A stretch of 64,000 nucleotides of DNA. Source: Scatophagus argus (taxonomy: Eukaryota > Chordata > Actinopteri > Scatophagidae). Location of the stretch: NCBI RefSeq assembly GCF_020382885.2, contig NC_058494.1, forward strand, positions 11,302,001-11,366,000, in the 5' to 3' direction. Both the position numbers and the translations under genes were made by a program. Under the pieces are notes generated by a model that did not search any database, had not been told where the DNA came from, and was given only the letters and a program-made list of their open reading frames with translations. Shown one piece after another: positions 1 to 10,500 of this stretch. Position 1 is the first letter of the stretch. Each line of letters opens with the position of its first letter.

Positions 1-2527
1 CTGTGGTGCATCGTGGCAGTATGAGTCTGTTGCTGAACGAGCTCCTGTAGCTGATCAGCACATTGTGGAGAGGGTGAGAGGGAAAGTCCAGTATAGTTCT
101 TATTTTGGACAACATCCTCCTCTCAGACACCACTGTCAGAGAGTCCAGTTCCTCTCCCACAACATGGCTGGCCTTCTTGATGATTCTATTGAGTCTGTTA
201 GTGTCCCTCACCCTCAGGCAGCTGCCCCAGCAGGCAACAGCATATGTGATGGCACTGGACACCACCGACTCGTAGAACATCCTCAGCATCGTCCTGCAGA
301 TGTTGAAGGACCTCAGCCGCCTCAGAAAGTAGAGGCGGCTCTGGCCCTTTCTGTAGACCATGTCCACGTTCTTGCACCAGTCCAGTTTGTGGTCTAAGTA
401 CACCCCCAGGTATTTGTACTCCTCCACCACCTCCACAGTGTCCCCTTTGATGTTGATAGGGGTCACTGGAGCCTTAGTCCTCCTCAGGTCCACCACCAGT
501 TCCTTGGTCTTTGTCACATTGAGCTGTAGGTGGTTTTTCCCGCTCCATGTGACAAAGTTGTCCACTACCGTCCTGTACTCTCTCTCATCCCCCCCAGTAA
601 TACACCCAACCACTGCAGAGTCATCAGAAAATTTCTGAAGATGGCAGGACTCTGTGCAGTGCGTAAAGTCTGTGGTGTAAATAGTGAAGAGGAAGGGAGA
701 GAGGACAGTCCCCTGTGGAGCCCCGGTGTTGCTGATCACTTCATCTGACAGGCAGCACTTCAGGCGTACGTACTGCGGTCTGCCCGTCAGATAGTCTGCG
801 ATCCAGGACACCAGTGGGGCATCCACCTGCATCGCTGTCAGCTTCTCAGCCAGCAGAGCCGGCCTGATGGTGTCAAACGCACTCGAGAAATCGAAGAATG
901 TGATTCTCACAGTGCTTGCCGGCTTGTCTAGGTGAGTGTAGACTCTGTTCAGCAGGTAGATGATGGCGTCGTCCACTCCAAGGCGGGGCTGGTAGGCGAA
1001 CTGAAGGGGATCCTGAAGTGGTTGGACCATGGGCCGGAGCTGTTCCAGGACGAGTCTTTCCAGGGTCTTCATGATGTGTGACGTCAGGGCCACAGGCCTG
1101 TAGTCCTTGGGGTCGCTGGGACGCGGCGTCTTCGGGACAGGAACGAGGCATGACGTCTTCCACACCACGGGGACCCTCTGAAGACTCAGACTCAGGTTGA
1201 AGACATGATGAAGTACTCCGCTTAGCTGGGGGGCACAGGCTTTCAGGACCCTGGGGCTCACACCATCTGGGCCTGCAGCTTTGCCTGCACGGAGTCTCTG
1301 CAGCTGTCTTCTCACCTGGTCAGCTGTGAAGGTCATCGTTGGGGTGATGGGTGGGGGAGGAGTGCTTGTGGTACCCAGGTGAGAGTGGTCCACCCAGGCT
1401 TCTGGGGACGAGGTGTGAGCGAGGTCATCCAGATGGAATGTGGGGGGAGGGAGAGAGGCTGGAGTGGCTGGTTGCTGCAACCTTACTGCTGAGGAGTCGT
1501 TTGAAGTGTGAATTGGGGTCCCTGTGTCGAATCTGTTAAAAAACTGATTCAGCTCATTCGCCCGTTCCACACTGCCATCAACTCCTCCTCTGTTTGGCCC
1601 GTAACCTGTGATGGTCCTCATGCCACTCCACACCTCTCTCGTGTTGTTCTGCTGGAGTTTCCACTCCAGCTTCCTCCGGTACCTCTCCTTTGCCTCCCTG
1701 ATCTTTATTCTCAGGGTGCGCTGGATAGCTCTCACCTCCTCCCTATTGCCTGCTCTGAAAGCCCTCTTCTTGTTGTTGAGGATGGCTTTGATGTCCTTGG
1801 TTACCCACGGCTTGTTGTTGGGGTAACACTTTACCGTTGTGGTTGGGACAATGGTGTCCACACAGAAGTTTATGTAGGCAGTGATGCACTCAGTGAGCCC
1901 ATCAATGTCCTCGCCGTGGGGCTCACAGAGTGCCTGCCAGTCTGTCACCTCAAAACAGCCCTGGAGTGTCTCATTGGCCTCGTCTGTCCATCTCCTCACA
2001 GTCCTTGAAGTTGCGGGCAGACGCTTTACGAGAGGCACATAGCAGGGGGAGAGGTGGATCAGGTTGTGATCTGACCTGCCTAGTGGGGGGAGGGGGGAAG
2101 AGCTGTAACAGTCCTTTGCATTTGCATACAGCAGATCTATTGTTCTTCCCTCTCTGGTAGGACAGTTCACAAACTGAGTGAAAGTGGGGAGTGTTTTGTC
2201 CAGGTTAGTGTGGTTGAAATCACCCGAGATTGCAATGAATGCACTCGGGTGCTGAGTCTGTATCCGGGCTATTGCAGAGTGAATAGTGTCACATGTCCTG
2301 CTGGGGTTTGCAGAGGGGGGAACATAAACAGTTACCATGACAACATGTGAAAACTCCCTGGGCAAGTAATATGGACGTAGTCCAACGGCACAAAGTTCCA
2401 CATCCGGGCTGCAGATGCGCTCCTTCACCGTGATGTGAGCTGGATTACACCACCGGTTGTTGACGAGCACGGCAAGCCCACCCCCTTTGCTGCATGTTCC
2501 ATTACTTCTCCACTTCTTTTGGTGGGT
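1..2527 (-). mobile_element. L2/CR1-clade LINE, 5'-truncated, endonuclease-reverse transcriptase ORF
   Basis: The minus strand is open in one frame from 2527 to the window edge (842 codons; I checked each 60-base line for stops). In order it encodes the C-terminal half of an apurinic-type endonuclease (GDFNHTNLD near 2220, SDHNLIHL near 2065), a linker, and a reverse transcriptase. RT motifs are AGKAAGPDG near 1280, DYRPVAL near 1090, FFDFSSAFDTI near 880, GAPQGTVLSPFLF near 700 and a YADD-box equivalent FSDDSAVVG near 615. The sequence style matches fish L2/CR1-clade LINEs. The N-terminal half of the endonuclease and any ORF1 are missing, with an in-frame stop at 2530-2528 just beyond the join, so the copy is 5'-truncated and not autonomous. 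The open frame suggests a fairly recent insertion. The 3' end and tail lie off the left edge. Family placement below clade level is uncertain. Confidence 0.88.
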
Positions 2528-2818
2528 CTACTGATGTTTGTGGTCATACATCTGACATTCAGCTGGCAGGATGTTGGTGGAGAGGTAGGTAACATTTATT
2601 ATTTGACACTACATATTTGACATAAAACAAGTTCAATCTAGGGAACTCTTTAAAGAAATCATAAGTATACACAAGTTTATGAATTCCAAAAGCCATGATG
2701 TGTAAAAAAGGAGGGGGGACAAGAGACTGTAAAAGATGTTCCAGCTCAATACTGTTAATTTGCTGTATGTTTCCATCTAGTGGACAAGTACTAAACAACA
2801 TGTTTCTCCTCCTTTCAG
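2528..2818 (+). other. Non-coding stretch between LINE and ART-like exon, probably intron
   Basis: This holds no supported ORF. It ends in a pyrimidine-rich tract and AG at 2817-2818, a good 3' splice site for the ART-like exon. The LINE therefore probably sits within, or just upstream of, the intron separating this exon from the signal-peptide exon expected to the left. Confidence 0.5.
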
Positions 2819-3646
2819 CAGTCATTACAGGATCTGAACTCTGACCTGAATGACATCATGTATGATGATTGCAGATCCCCAGCTGTGGTTTTGACTGATA
2901 AATCCACAATCCAGATGTTGGATACCAGCACAAACTTCAGTCAAGCCTGGAGCAACGCAGAGCAAAAAGCTAGAGAGCCTGCACACAACTACATGGAGAA
3001 ACATCATTCGATCGCCATATACATGTACACAAATATCATGCAGCAACCCATGAAACAAGAGCTTGAGTCTGTGGAAAGAACTAGAAAACAACTTAGTGTG
3101 GCGTTTGAGACCAGCTCCCTTTATTTTTCCCTAAGTGAAGCCATTCAGATTCTGAAGCACAGTCAGGTGACATGTCTTACTACAAATTACAGAACAGAGA
3201 CACTTTTTAAACTGAACACCTCAGACAAACTGATCCGGTTCAGCACCTTCATATTAGGTTCTGATGGATGGGACTTCACGAGGAACGCTTCATGTTTTGA
3301 GGTAAACACGTGTTTTGGTGCTGACATAACACATTATTCAGCCTTAAAACAAAACAACCAGGTGCTGATTCCTCCCTATGAGGTTTTCACCGTCACTGAC
3401 CTCAAGACAGATGCACAGAGGTGTAAAGTCATGTACAGGCTGAAGAGCAATCTAAACTGCGTTTATGATAGAGACAGCAATACATTACATCCGATATCTG
3501 CATTACCAGTGGATGGACTTTTCCTCGTTTTTACCATCACTTGTATCATTATTTTATCTCTTTTCTTACCGTTTTTCATTGTGAAGATGTTAGAAAACCA
3601 TAGGAATACTGTTGATAGTGTTTCCTCTTTGCATAACAGCACTTAA
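2819..3646 (+). CDS. Ecto-ADP-ribosyltransferase-like protein, main exon (partial gene)
   Basis: The exon is open from a 3' splice site at 2818 through the stop at 3646, so the coding start lies in an exon not seen. The product resembles vertebrate arginine-type ecto-ADP-ribosyltransferases, which move ADP-ribose from NAD to surface proteins. Visible hallmarks are DIMYDDC near the start, a Cys-rich fold with NYRTETL (the Arg of the R-S-EXE triad), the HYSAL block and the VLIPPYEVF strand. The usual Ser-rich second motif reads RFSTFILGS. The Glu-X-Glu that should sit directly before VLIPP reads Asn-Asn-Gln (3353-3361). The active site is thus probably lost, although the fold appears intact. 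The C-terminus carries about 24 hydrophobic residues (GLFLVFTITCIIILSLF and following), then KMLENHR and a short polar tail, which suggests a type I membrane protein rather than a GPI-anchored one. No signal peptide is visible in this exon. Confidence 0.82.
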   Translation, partial: QSLQDLNSDLNDIMYDDCRSPAVVLTDKSTIQMLDTSTNFSQAWSNAEQKAREPAHNYMEKHHSIAIYMYTNIMQQPMKQELESVERTRKQLSVAFETSSLYFSLSEAIQILKHSQVTCLTTNYRTETLFKLNTSDKLIRFSTFILGSDGWDFTRNASCFEVNTCFGADITHYSALKQNNQVLIPPYEVFTVTDLKTDAQRCKVMYRLKSNLNCVYDRDSNTLHPISALPVDGLFLVFTITCIIILSLFLPFFIVKMLENHRNTVDSVSSLHNST

Positions 3647-3654
3647 TCTCCAAG

Positions 3655-3675
3655 TAGATGGATAGATAGACAGAC

Positions 3676-3744
<69 letters not shown>

Positions 3745-3780
3745 CTTTATTGATCCCGAGGGAAATTCAAGAAATTCAAG
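3655..3780 (-). repeat. (GATA)n microsatellite joined to a short non-LTR retrotransposon 3' tail
   Basis: About 85 bases of GATA repeat run into ACTTTATTGATCCC, then GAGGGAAATTC. Read on the minus strand this is GGGATCAATAAAGTATC followed by (TATC)n, the form of a severely 5'-truncated LINE/SINE 3' end with a microsatellite tail. Two other ends of this kind occur near 50650 and 52515. Confidence 0.65.
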
Positions 3781-3922
3781 AGTAGAGCTGTTATTTAAAA
3801 TCATGGTTTAATTTTAAATAGAGGTTGAGATCTGCAGTGTCCTGATGCTTCTAAATCTAAAATCTTCATGTATAGAATAAGAGGAACATATGCTGCAGAT
3901 TTCAGCCTTACTTGCTGTGCTG

Positions 3923-3928
3923 TAATAA
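3923..3928 (+). terminator. Possible poly(A) signal of ART-like gene
   Basis: AATAAA lies about 280 bases after the ART-like stop codon, within GTAATAAAGTGC. It is the nearest canonical signal on the coding strand after the microsatellite. There is no transcript support, so this is only a candidate. Confidence 0.35.
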
Positions 3929-4483
3929 AGTGCATTTTTCATACATGCTGAAAGTTTTGAGCCTGTGGAAATTCACCTAGCAGCAATGTTGGGTATGGTC
4001 TGAAGAATACAATACAAAGTGTGGAAAAGTCTTCTACAAGGAACAAAAATACATAATTTTTACAGTGATTATAACTGAAACTGATACTGAGAAACTGGAA
4101 GAACTGTGCTGCATATGTAGAAACATCCCTGGAACATACCTGAATGCATAAGTAATACTGGCAGTTAAGCAAAAGGCCTTTTTCGCCAGTCAAAACATTG
4201 TTCAGAATAATTATAATTTGTATTGAGAGAATATGTGATTGTTGGATTACTCACAAAGTATAATTTAATCTGACTGCATCTAGTCCATAAGGCCAGGAAT
4301 TGTCATAAAGTCTATGACAATACTGTGTTACATGTAAGATAGAAAACTAAAAAAGAATCATGTGTTCCATCAATTTCATGCATAGAAATTGAACAGTTGG
4401 AGTAGTCAGTATTATTTGGTACAAATTAAATGCAAATCATGATGGATAACAGAGTCATTCTAAAATGAAACGTGTTTAAATTA

Positions 4484-4578
4484 GGGCTGGGACTGTGTTA
4501 ACGTGTTAACACATTATGGCCGGGCAAGTCAGCGCATTAATTATTGCGTTAACGTGATAATTAGTTAACACTGACAAT
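4484..4578. repeat. TTAAC-rich palindromic repeat, possible DNA-transposon end
   Basis: Beginning TAGGGCTGGGACTG, this stretch has repeated GTTAAC and GCGTTAACG-like palindromes. Similar motifs are common at ends of non-autonomous DNA transposons in fish. I could not find a matching opposite end, so both family and borders are uncertain. Confidence 0.3.
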
Positions 4579-7328
4579 TATTATTTTTTATTTTATTGCC
4601 CATTAAAGCTGTTTTTTTTAGTGAGCAAGTACGAAAACAGTTAAATAAATTACCCAAATTTTCAAATCATGAGTAGACTTGGCAACTCTGAAACTCAGTT
4701 TGTGGCTCTCTCCATTTCATTTTGGCTGATGTTTGGTTTGTGTTGTTACACCACAGAACATTGCACCCACACATTTCTCCCCTCATTCATTCACCTACAT
4801 GCCTAGTCATGAGTTAAAACATAATTTAACATGAATATTGGGCTTCCATCAGGACGCTCACCCAAATTCTGGCACATTTCACTGTGTAGTGATAACTGAG
4901 GAATGTTGCTGTACAAGTTAATCTTACACACACATTCTTCTCTGAAATTTCACAATCACTTGTTGCTGTAATGGCACATGGTTGAAAAATTCAGCCTGTT
5001 TAAAATGTCAGCAATGAGTGAGGAGTTGAAAGAACAGTATGTGAGCTACTTAAAGGCTCAAACAGGAGAAAGTTTATCTTTTTAAATGTGTTGTTTTAGC
5101 TTGTGGACAGTGACTCACACATTAAAGTATCAGACAAAGCTTAGTCACAAAATATGCCGCTGAGCAGGATTTTGAATGTTGACATTGGAAGTTGACCTGC
5201 AATCCTCCAGAGGTGATACTGTGTAAATGTATGGGACAAAGGTCTCTGTTATCTCTTTGGGATTGGAGATGAGTTGTACTCATATTATACGCACACAGAA
5301 TTGACAGTTACTTACCATCATGAGAAGAATATAAGAGAAGAAGAACAGTGTTCTCACTCCCAGCTTGTTAAATACCGCTGTGTTGTCATGTCCTTTGCCT
5401 CATCCAGACACAGAAGAAGGTTAAGTGGCAGCCTCACACCACTTCTAGCCAGGAAATTGTCATTTGTGTCCCATGTGAAACCTAACGTAAATGATTTTCT
5501 CCTAAAACTAACCAAGTAGTTTTTGTGTCTGAACTGAATCAAAGTCCCATTTCATGTTAACCACGTTAGAAAGGCTTTGTGCCAGCAAGGTGTTAGGCGT
5601 CGCACACAGATGAATAAGGCTACCTCGCATGTCTGGTTGACAAAGGAGTGTCATCTGACAACCTGGGTTGTATTGAGTGAGGTGTAGGGTCAGCAGTGCT
5701 GTCATTTTTTTGAGTAGTAACAACAAGACCAATGTCAATAAACAAAGGTATCTTATTTTATTAAAACTTTATCTCTCTTGGACTACCATGGTGCAAGAGA
5801 TGAATTCTATCGTCCCTCTGAATTATTGCCAAGGTATTCATGGATCACATGGATCCTTATCACCCACTCAAGGCTGCTCTCATTTGTAAATAGCCATGTT
5901 ACAAGGGAGCACCTTGGGAGAGTCCAGAGGGGGGAAATGTACAGTATGTCTCAACTGGGGAGGGTCTGTGTGTGTGTCATAGATGTCAAATGGTGCAGTG
6001 CTGTGTGTGTATTTGTGCATAAGGTTGCATGACAGGTATTCAACCAGCATGACCGACTTGAAGTTATTTATTTTCTATACATAAAATATTCTGTCCAAAC
6101 TTAAATAAAATCACTAGTACTGTATGCACACCCTTCATTTCAGTGATCTTCTCTAGTTTGTTACCATTGTGCCCTCACAGAGACGTTGAGTATACCAAAG
6201 CCATGCTTAACGACCTGTGCTACAGCAGGGCATTCTGCACACATGTGCCGTTTTAAATTCCTTTAAGAGTACACACTTTCCAAACAAGGTACAACAACTT
6301 CACGCATGAGCTTGACGTGTTGTACTCCTTTACATTGCCCATAACTGTAATGAAAGAGATTGTCCATCTGATAGAAACAGATAGATGGGTGGATGTTGTC
6401 AAATGGATCTCAGGTTGATGAAAAAGTGCAGTTTGTAGTGGGATGTTTCACATACAGTGAAACGTACACCCACACCCACGTCCTCAGTCACACATGCACA
6501 CATGCAAAAAAAAAGAAAGAAAAAAAAAGGAAAGGGCGTGTGGATGTTCATGTGTGGAATTCTATTCATCAGCTCAATCAGTCATAACTATAAGAGGAAG
6601 GAATGAGGGCACACACTCACGCATACTCTTAAAGATTCAAGATAACGCAGGAAACACACAAGTCTATACACAATATAATCTACCTGAGTATAAACGTGGA
6701 CTGCTGACATAGTAAGACTCAAGTGTTGCCAACATCACAATAAGGCTGAACTGCCGAAGAGCAGAGCACACACAGGTAGGAATCAAATTTATCTGTCTCT
6801 TCTGTGTAGTGTTAACTGTATTAGTACATATTGTACATTTTTTAATCCTTTTTCTTTCAATATTATTTTTTTTGCAGTAATTTTGAATTTTTGTATTTTT
6901 TTCCGTGCAAAATGAGAGGTTGCTATCTTGTAAGTTAGGTCAAATTTAAAAGGGTATGAGATTCTGTTAACCTTTTTTCTTCGGGATTATGCTGAAACTT
7001 AAAGTAGAGATTCTTACATGTGAGCAAGTGTACAAGCATTTGAAAATCTGAAATTGTTTTGTTTTAATACAGAACAATATAATGAAAGCATGTACCACTA
7101 ATGCTATCCATTCTTTTACTGTATAGTGGTAGAATTTTTTTAACTTATGCCAATATTTTTTTCCCTCCCTCCTGCTTTCTGTGCTGATTTTCCCTTCCCT
7201 CCTCAGGTGTTTTCACTTGCCAGTCGTTACACCTGGTTCACTTTCAGTAAGCCCATCTGTGTTTGACCACATTGTTCTCTGTTTGTGGCAACCCACTGTG
7301 GGATTTCCCCACACAGTGGGGAAGATGC

Positions 7329-7336
7329 TATAAAAG
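7329..7336 (+). promoter_or_regulatory. Candidate TATA box of VWA7-like copy A
   Basis: TATAAAAG lies 175 bases upstream of the copy A start codon, a plausible core promoter with a 5' leader of about 150 bases. The two gene copies share a leader motif, GTATCCA(C/T)CCAGA, about 45 bases (A) and 60 bases (B) before their ATGs, so the leader was part of the duplicated unit. No start site can be proved from sequence alone. Confidence 0.35.
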
Positions 7337-7510
7337 AAATACAAACAAAAATTCCCTTCTTTGCAGCTGGTTGTTAGTGTGGGCAGTAGCAACACAATTT
7401 GTCAGTCTGGAAAAAGAGAGAGTTGAAATCAAGCGGGTGCACTTTAAAAAGGTCTAGAGAGAGAGTATCCACCCAGAGTTCTTCTTCTTTCAGCTTTATC
7501 ATCGTCCATC

Positions 7511-10500
7511 ATGTCTGTCAGACATACAGTCATGTTGGTGGTGGCAGTGGTCCTCTACCCGACAGGCCTCATTCACACCTTCCAACCACTCTTCTCATTT
7601 GATGGGAATTCCACCACTCACCGTGACATCACCCAAAGGGCGGTCCTCAGAAAGACAGCTGAGGTCTGCCGAGACATTGCTGCCTCTGAGGGACGGGACT
7701 TCAGCCTGACTGTGAGTTGAAAAGCTACATTGAAAATGAGCAACTGGAAGAGCTGTGGTGCATATATAGAAAACGTTTTATATTTTTTCGATTACGTAAC
7801 ATAGGACCAATTTCCCCAGACTTGGGACAGTCAAACACGTCTTACTGAAGGAGGTACATGTCATGAACATGGTTATGGCAAATTCTAAATAAGCAAAATA
7901 ATTACAGCTGAATTTTGAAATCGAAACAATATACAACAGCAACATGATCTCAATAATTTGCACTTTCAGTAACTAAAAATTATAGGCATTCCTGGTCTTC
8001 TTCCATAAATAAATGTTTTTTGATTTATTTTGTTTTTAGCAACCTGCTCCCTTCCTGAGCTCTGGCTCCCACATTTCTCAAAAAAATCAGGAAGATGGAG
8101 ACATGACTGTCTATGATTGATGGAAATCTTAGTTGTTTACTACAAGAGACAGGAACACATGATTTCAATGTTAGTGTTTTCAAAACAAGCACTCAGTTCT
8201 TTGTCATTTCTTCGTCTCCAGATTGATAACAGCCTGTCAGTTGACAAGGTGCAAAGGGCCTGTTCCTCTACAGGTACCTCCACCTCTCTCCTCTCAACCG
8301 TCATGTTCCAAACTTCTATTGCGAATATGTACCTCAGCAACGCAAAAGTGGATGTGGTTTTTGCACTGAGTGAGGAGCATCATTTTGATGATGAGACATT
8401 CCAGGGGGGACGAGATGTCATCACAGCAGGTACACATCAATCACTATCCTATGTTGTCCTATGCAAGATGTCCTTGAAACAACAAATGCAAAAAAAATAA
8501 ATAAATAAAGTTATCTAAGATTAGCTAAGATTATCTAGAAAAAGATTATCTAAAGAGCAACCTTTTCTTACAACAATGTCCACGACAGTCACACACGGAA
8601 AGGAAATATATGAACATATATGTTGCATGTATGCCATATTTAGGGTCATATATGCACATGTATGTGGATATGTAGGAAATATATGTGTCATATATGACTT
8701 ATATATATCCACATATATGCCAAAGTCAGGTGCATATATGCCATACATAATGTACTTATTTTAATTCAATGTAGATTGAGGTTTGCAGGAGAAAATTCAA
8801 TGTGTAAGTCAATAGCTTTTGATTGTTTTATTGCATGCAGCTGCTTTTTCCTCTTTTTTGCTGGAATTTTGCTACATCCACAGCCTAGCATATGCTATAC
8901 ATATATGTACATATAGTTGAAAGACATATGTAGGGGGCCAATTTCGAATATGTGCATATATGTTGGAAAATATATGTGGCTTAAATAAAAAACACATATG
9001 TTCATATGCTTTTTTTCTGTATGGGGTTTTACAACTTTGGAAGTCATGTCTTCTAGGAATGGAAAACCAGACTCAACAGAGTTGAATTACATAGTCCACG
9101 ATTAATAAAACTGCACAGCACGGTTTAACGAGCTCAAATGTCTCAAAGAAACTTTGTATTGTAATGGTGAGGCTTCACCGTAGGAAACATATATCATGAT
9201 CTATGTCCTCTGCTTAGTGCCAGGTGCAGCAAAAGGAGCTGAACACAGCAGAAAACAGAATAAATTTGGTGGATCAAGGAGAATTTAGTACATTTCAGTA
9301 AGACATAATGAGACACTATTTTGGCTTCAGCTGCATGCTGTGATTCAAGATTTGCGAATGAGTGTATTTTCACATCTTGCAAAGTGCAGCTTCCGTTTGC
9401 ACCTGACTGTCTGTTCTCTACTGTTGAGGCGTATCTGCTGTGAAGGCCAGTGTGAAGCTGGAGAACTTTGTCGCAGGAAGGTGGACTCTTGGACGGGTCT
9501 GTCATACCCTACAGGTGAGACTGATCGTTATTGTGTGTTATTGTGTGTGTCATTTTGGAGGAGACAGACATGATCAAGACAACAAACAATATTGTTGTGT
9601 TAGATAATGTTTCATATTCTGTACATTAAGGACTTCTACAGCCACAGTAACTGGGTGGAGCTGGGGAACAATGCTCCTTACAGTACTCTGATCAGACCAG
9701 ACCAACCCCTTGAAAACCTGGCAGGTAGGATACTGCTATTCATCTCCTGCTAGACTTCTGCTTGGGCACTGAATGCATGAATGAGAAATCACACTAGGAA
9801 CATTGTCAGTTTATCTGTCACCTGTCAGTTAACAATAACACACCTTGTTTTGACTTGTACTTGCTAACATATGAACAAAAAGTCACACATGAAAAGGGGT
9901 ACTTTGTTAGTCAATATTTTTAGCATGTTTGACTCAACACACATACCATTAGTCTACTCATTCAAGAGGAACTTCTCCTTTTAAAAAAGAATCTATTACG
10001 GGATAAAATAGAAACCAATAAATGATAATTATACATCATGCCAGTTTGAAGATTCCAGTTTCCAGTAGATGTTAAGTAATGTGTTTGTAAAACTGGGTTA
10101 TTTGAAATATGCTATCCCATATTCTCAGATGAATTAACCATACCAGGTTTGATATTTGTGGTTAAATTTGCTGCAGGCCCAAGTGTTCCAACCTGTAGAA
10201 ACTGTACAGGAGGGAATTGTGCAGACAACCTTCTGCCTGACCTGCTGCAGCAGGGACTTCTCACTTCAGGCTACTTCAACATCTTCTCCTCAGCAAAACC
10301 CGCAGGTAGATTGAAATGAATCATCTATATTTTGTTGTGTCCCAGTAATAATATTTTGAGAATATATGTAGGTAACATGACAAACATTTTCGTGCTGGTC
10401 CAAGGTAAATGTAGCCATGGTGGATCATTTGACCGGACAAGCAAACAGGACCCCGTGGGGGGCATCAATAAGGATGCCGTTGGGTCCAGTCATGGCTCAC

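Larger units (their letters stand above)
3781..7328. other. Intergenic region between ART-like gene and VWA7-like copy A
   Basis: I see no convincing gene here. Open frames are short, lack family resemblance and lie in AT-rich DNA. A TTAAC-rich palindromic patch lies near 4484-4578. Purine-rich and (A)n runs occur near 6506-6535. The 3'UTR of the ART-like gene presumably occupies the first few hundred bases; an AATAAA at 3923-3928 could end that transcript. Confidence 0.4.

Noticed and set aside
873..1163. 96-codon minus ORF inside the LINE
   Set aside because: It is a shadow of the reverse transcriptase, which lies in another minus frame with all RT motifs.
1508..2008. 166-codon plus ORF in the LINE
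   Set aside because: It is antisense to the LINE ORF and has no family resemblance.
8117..8500. 127-codon ORF around VWA7 copy A exon 2
   Set aside because: Only the 8222-8429 part is coding; the ends read through the intron on both sides of good splice sites.
8521..8764. Overlapping ORFs on both strands rich in Tyr, Met and Ile
   Set aside because: They arise from the palindromic CATATATG repeat of the MITE-like element.
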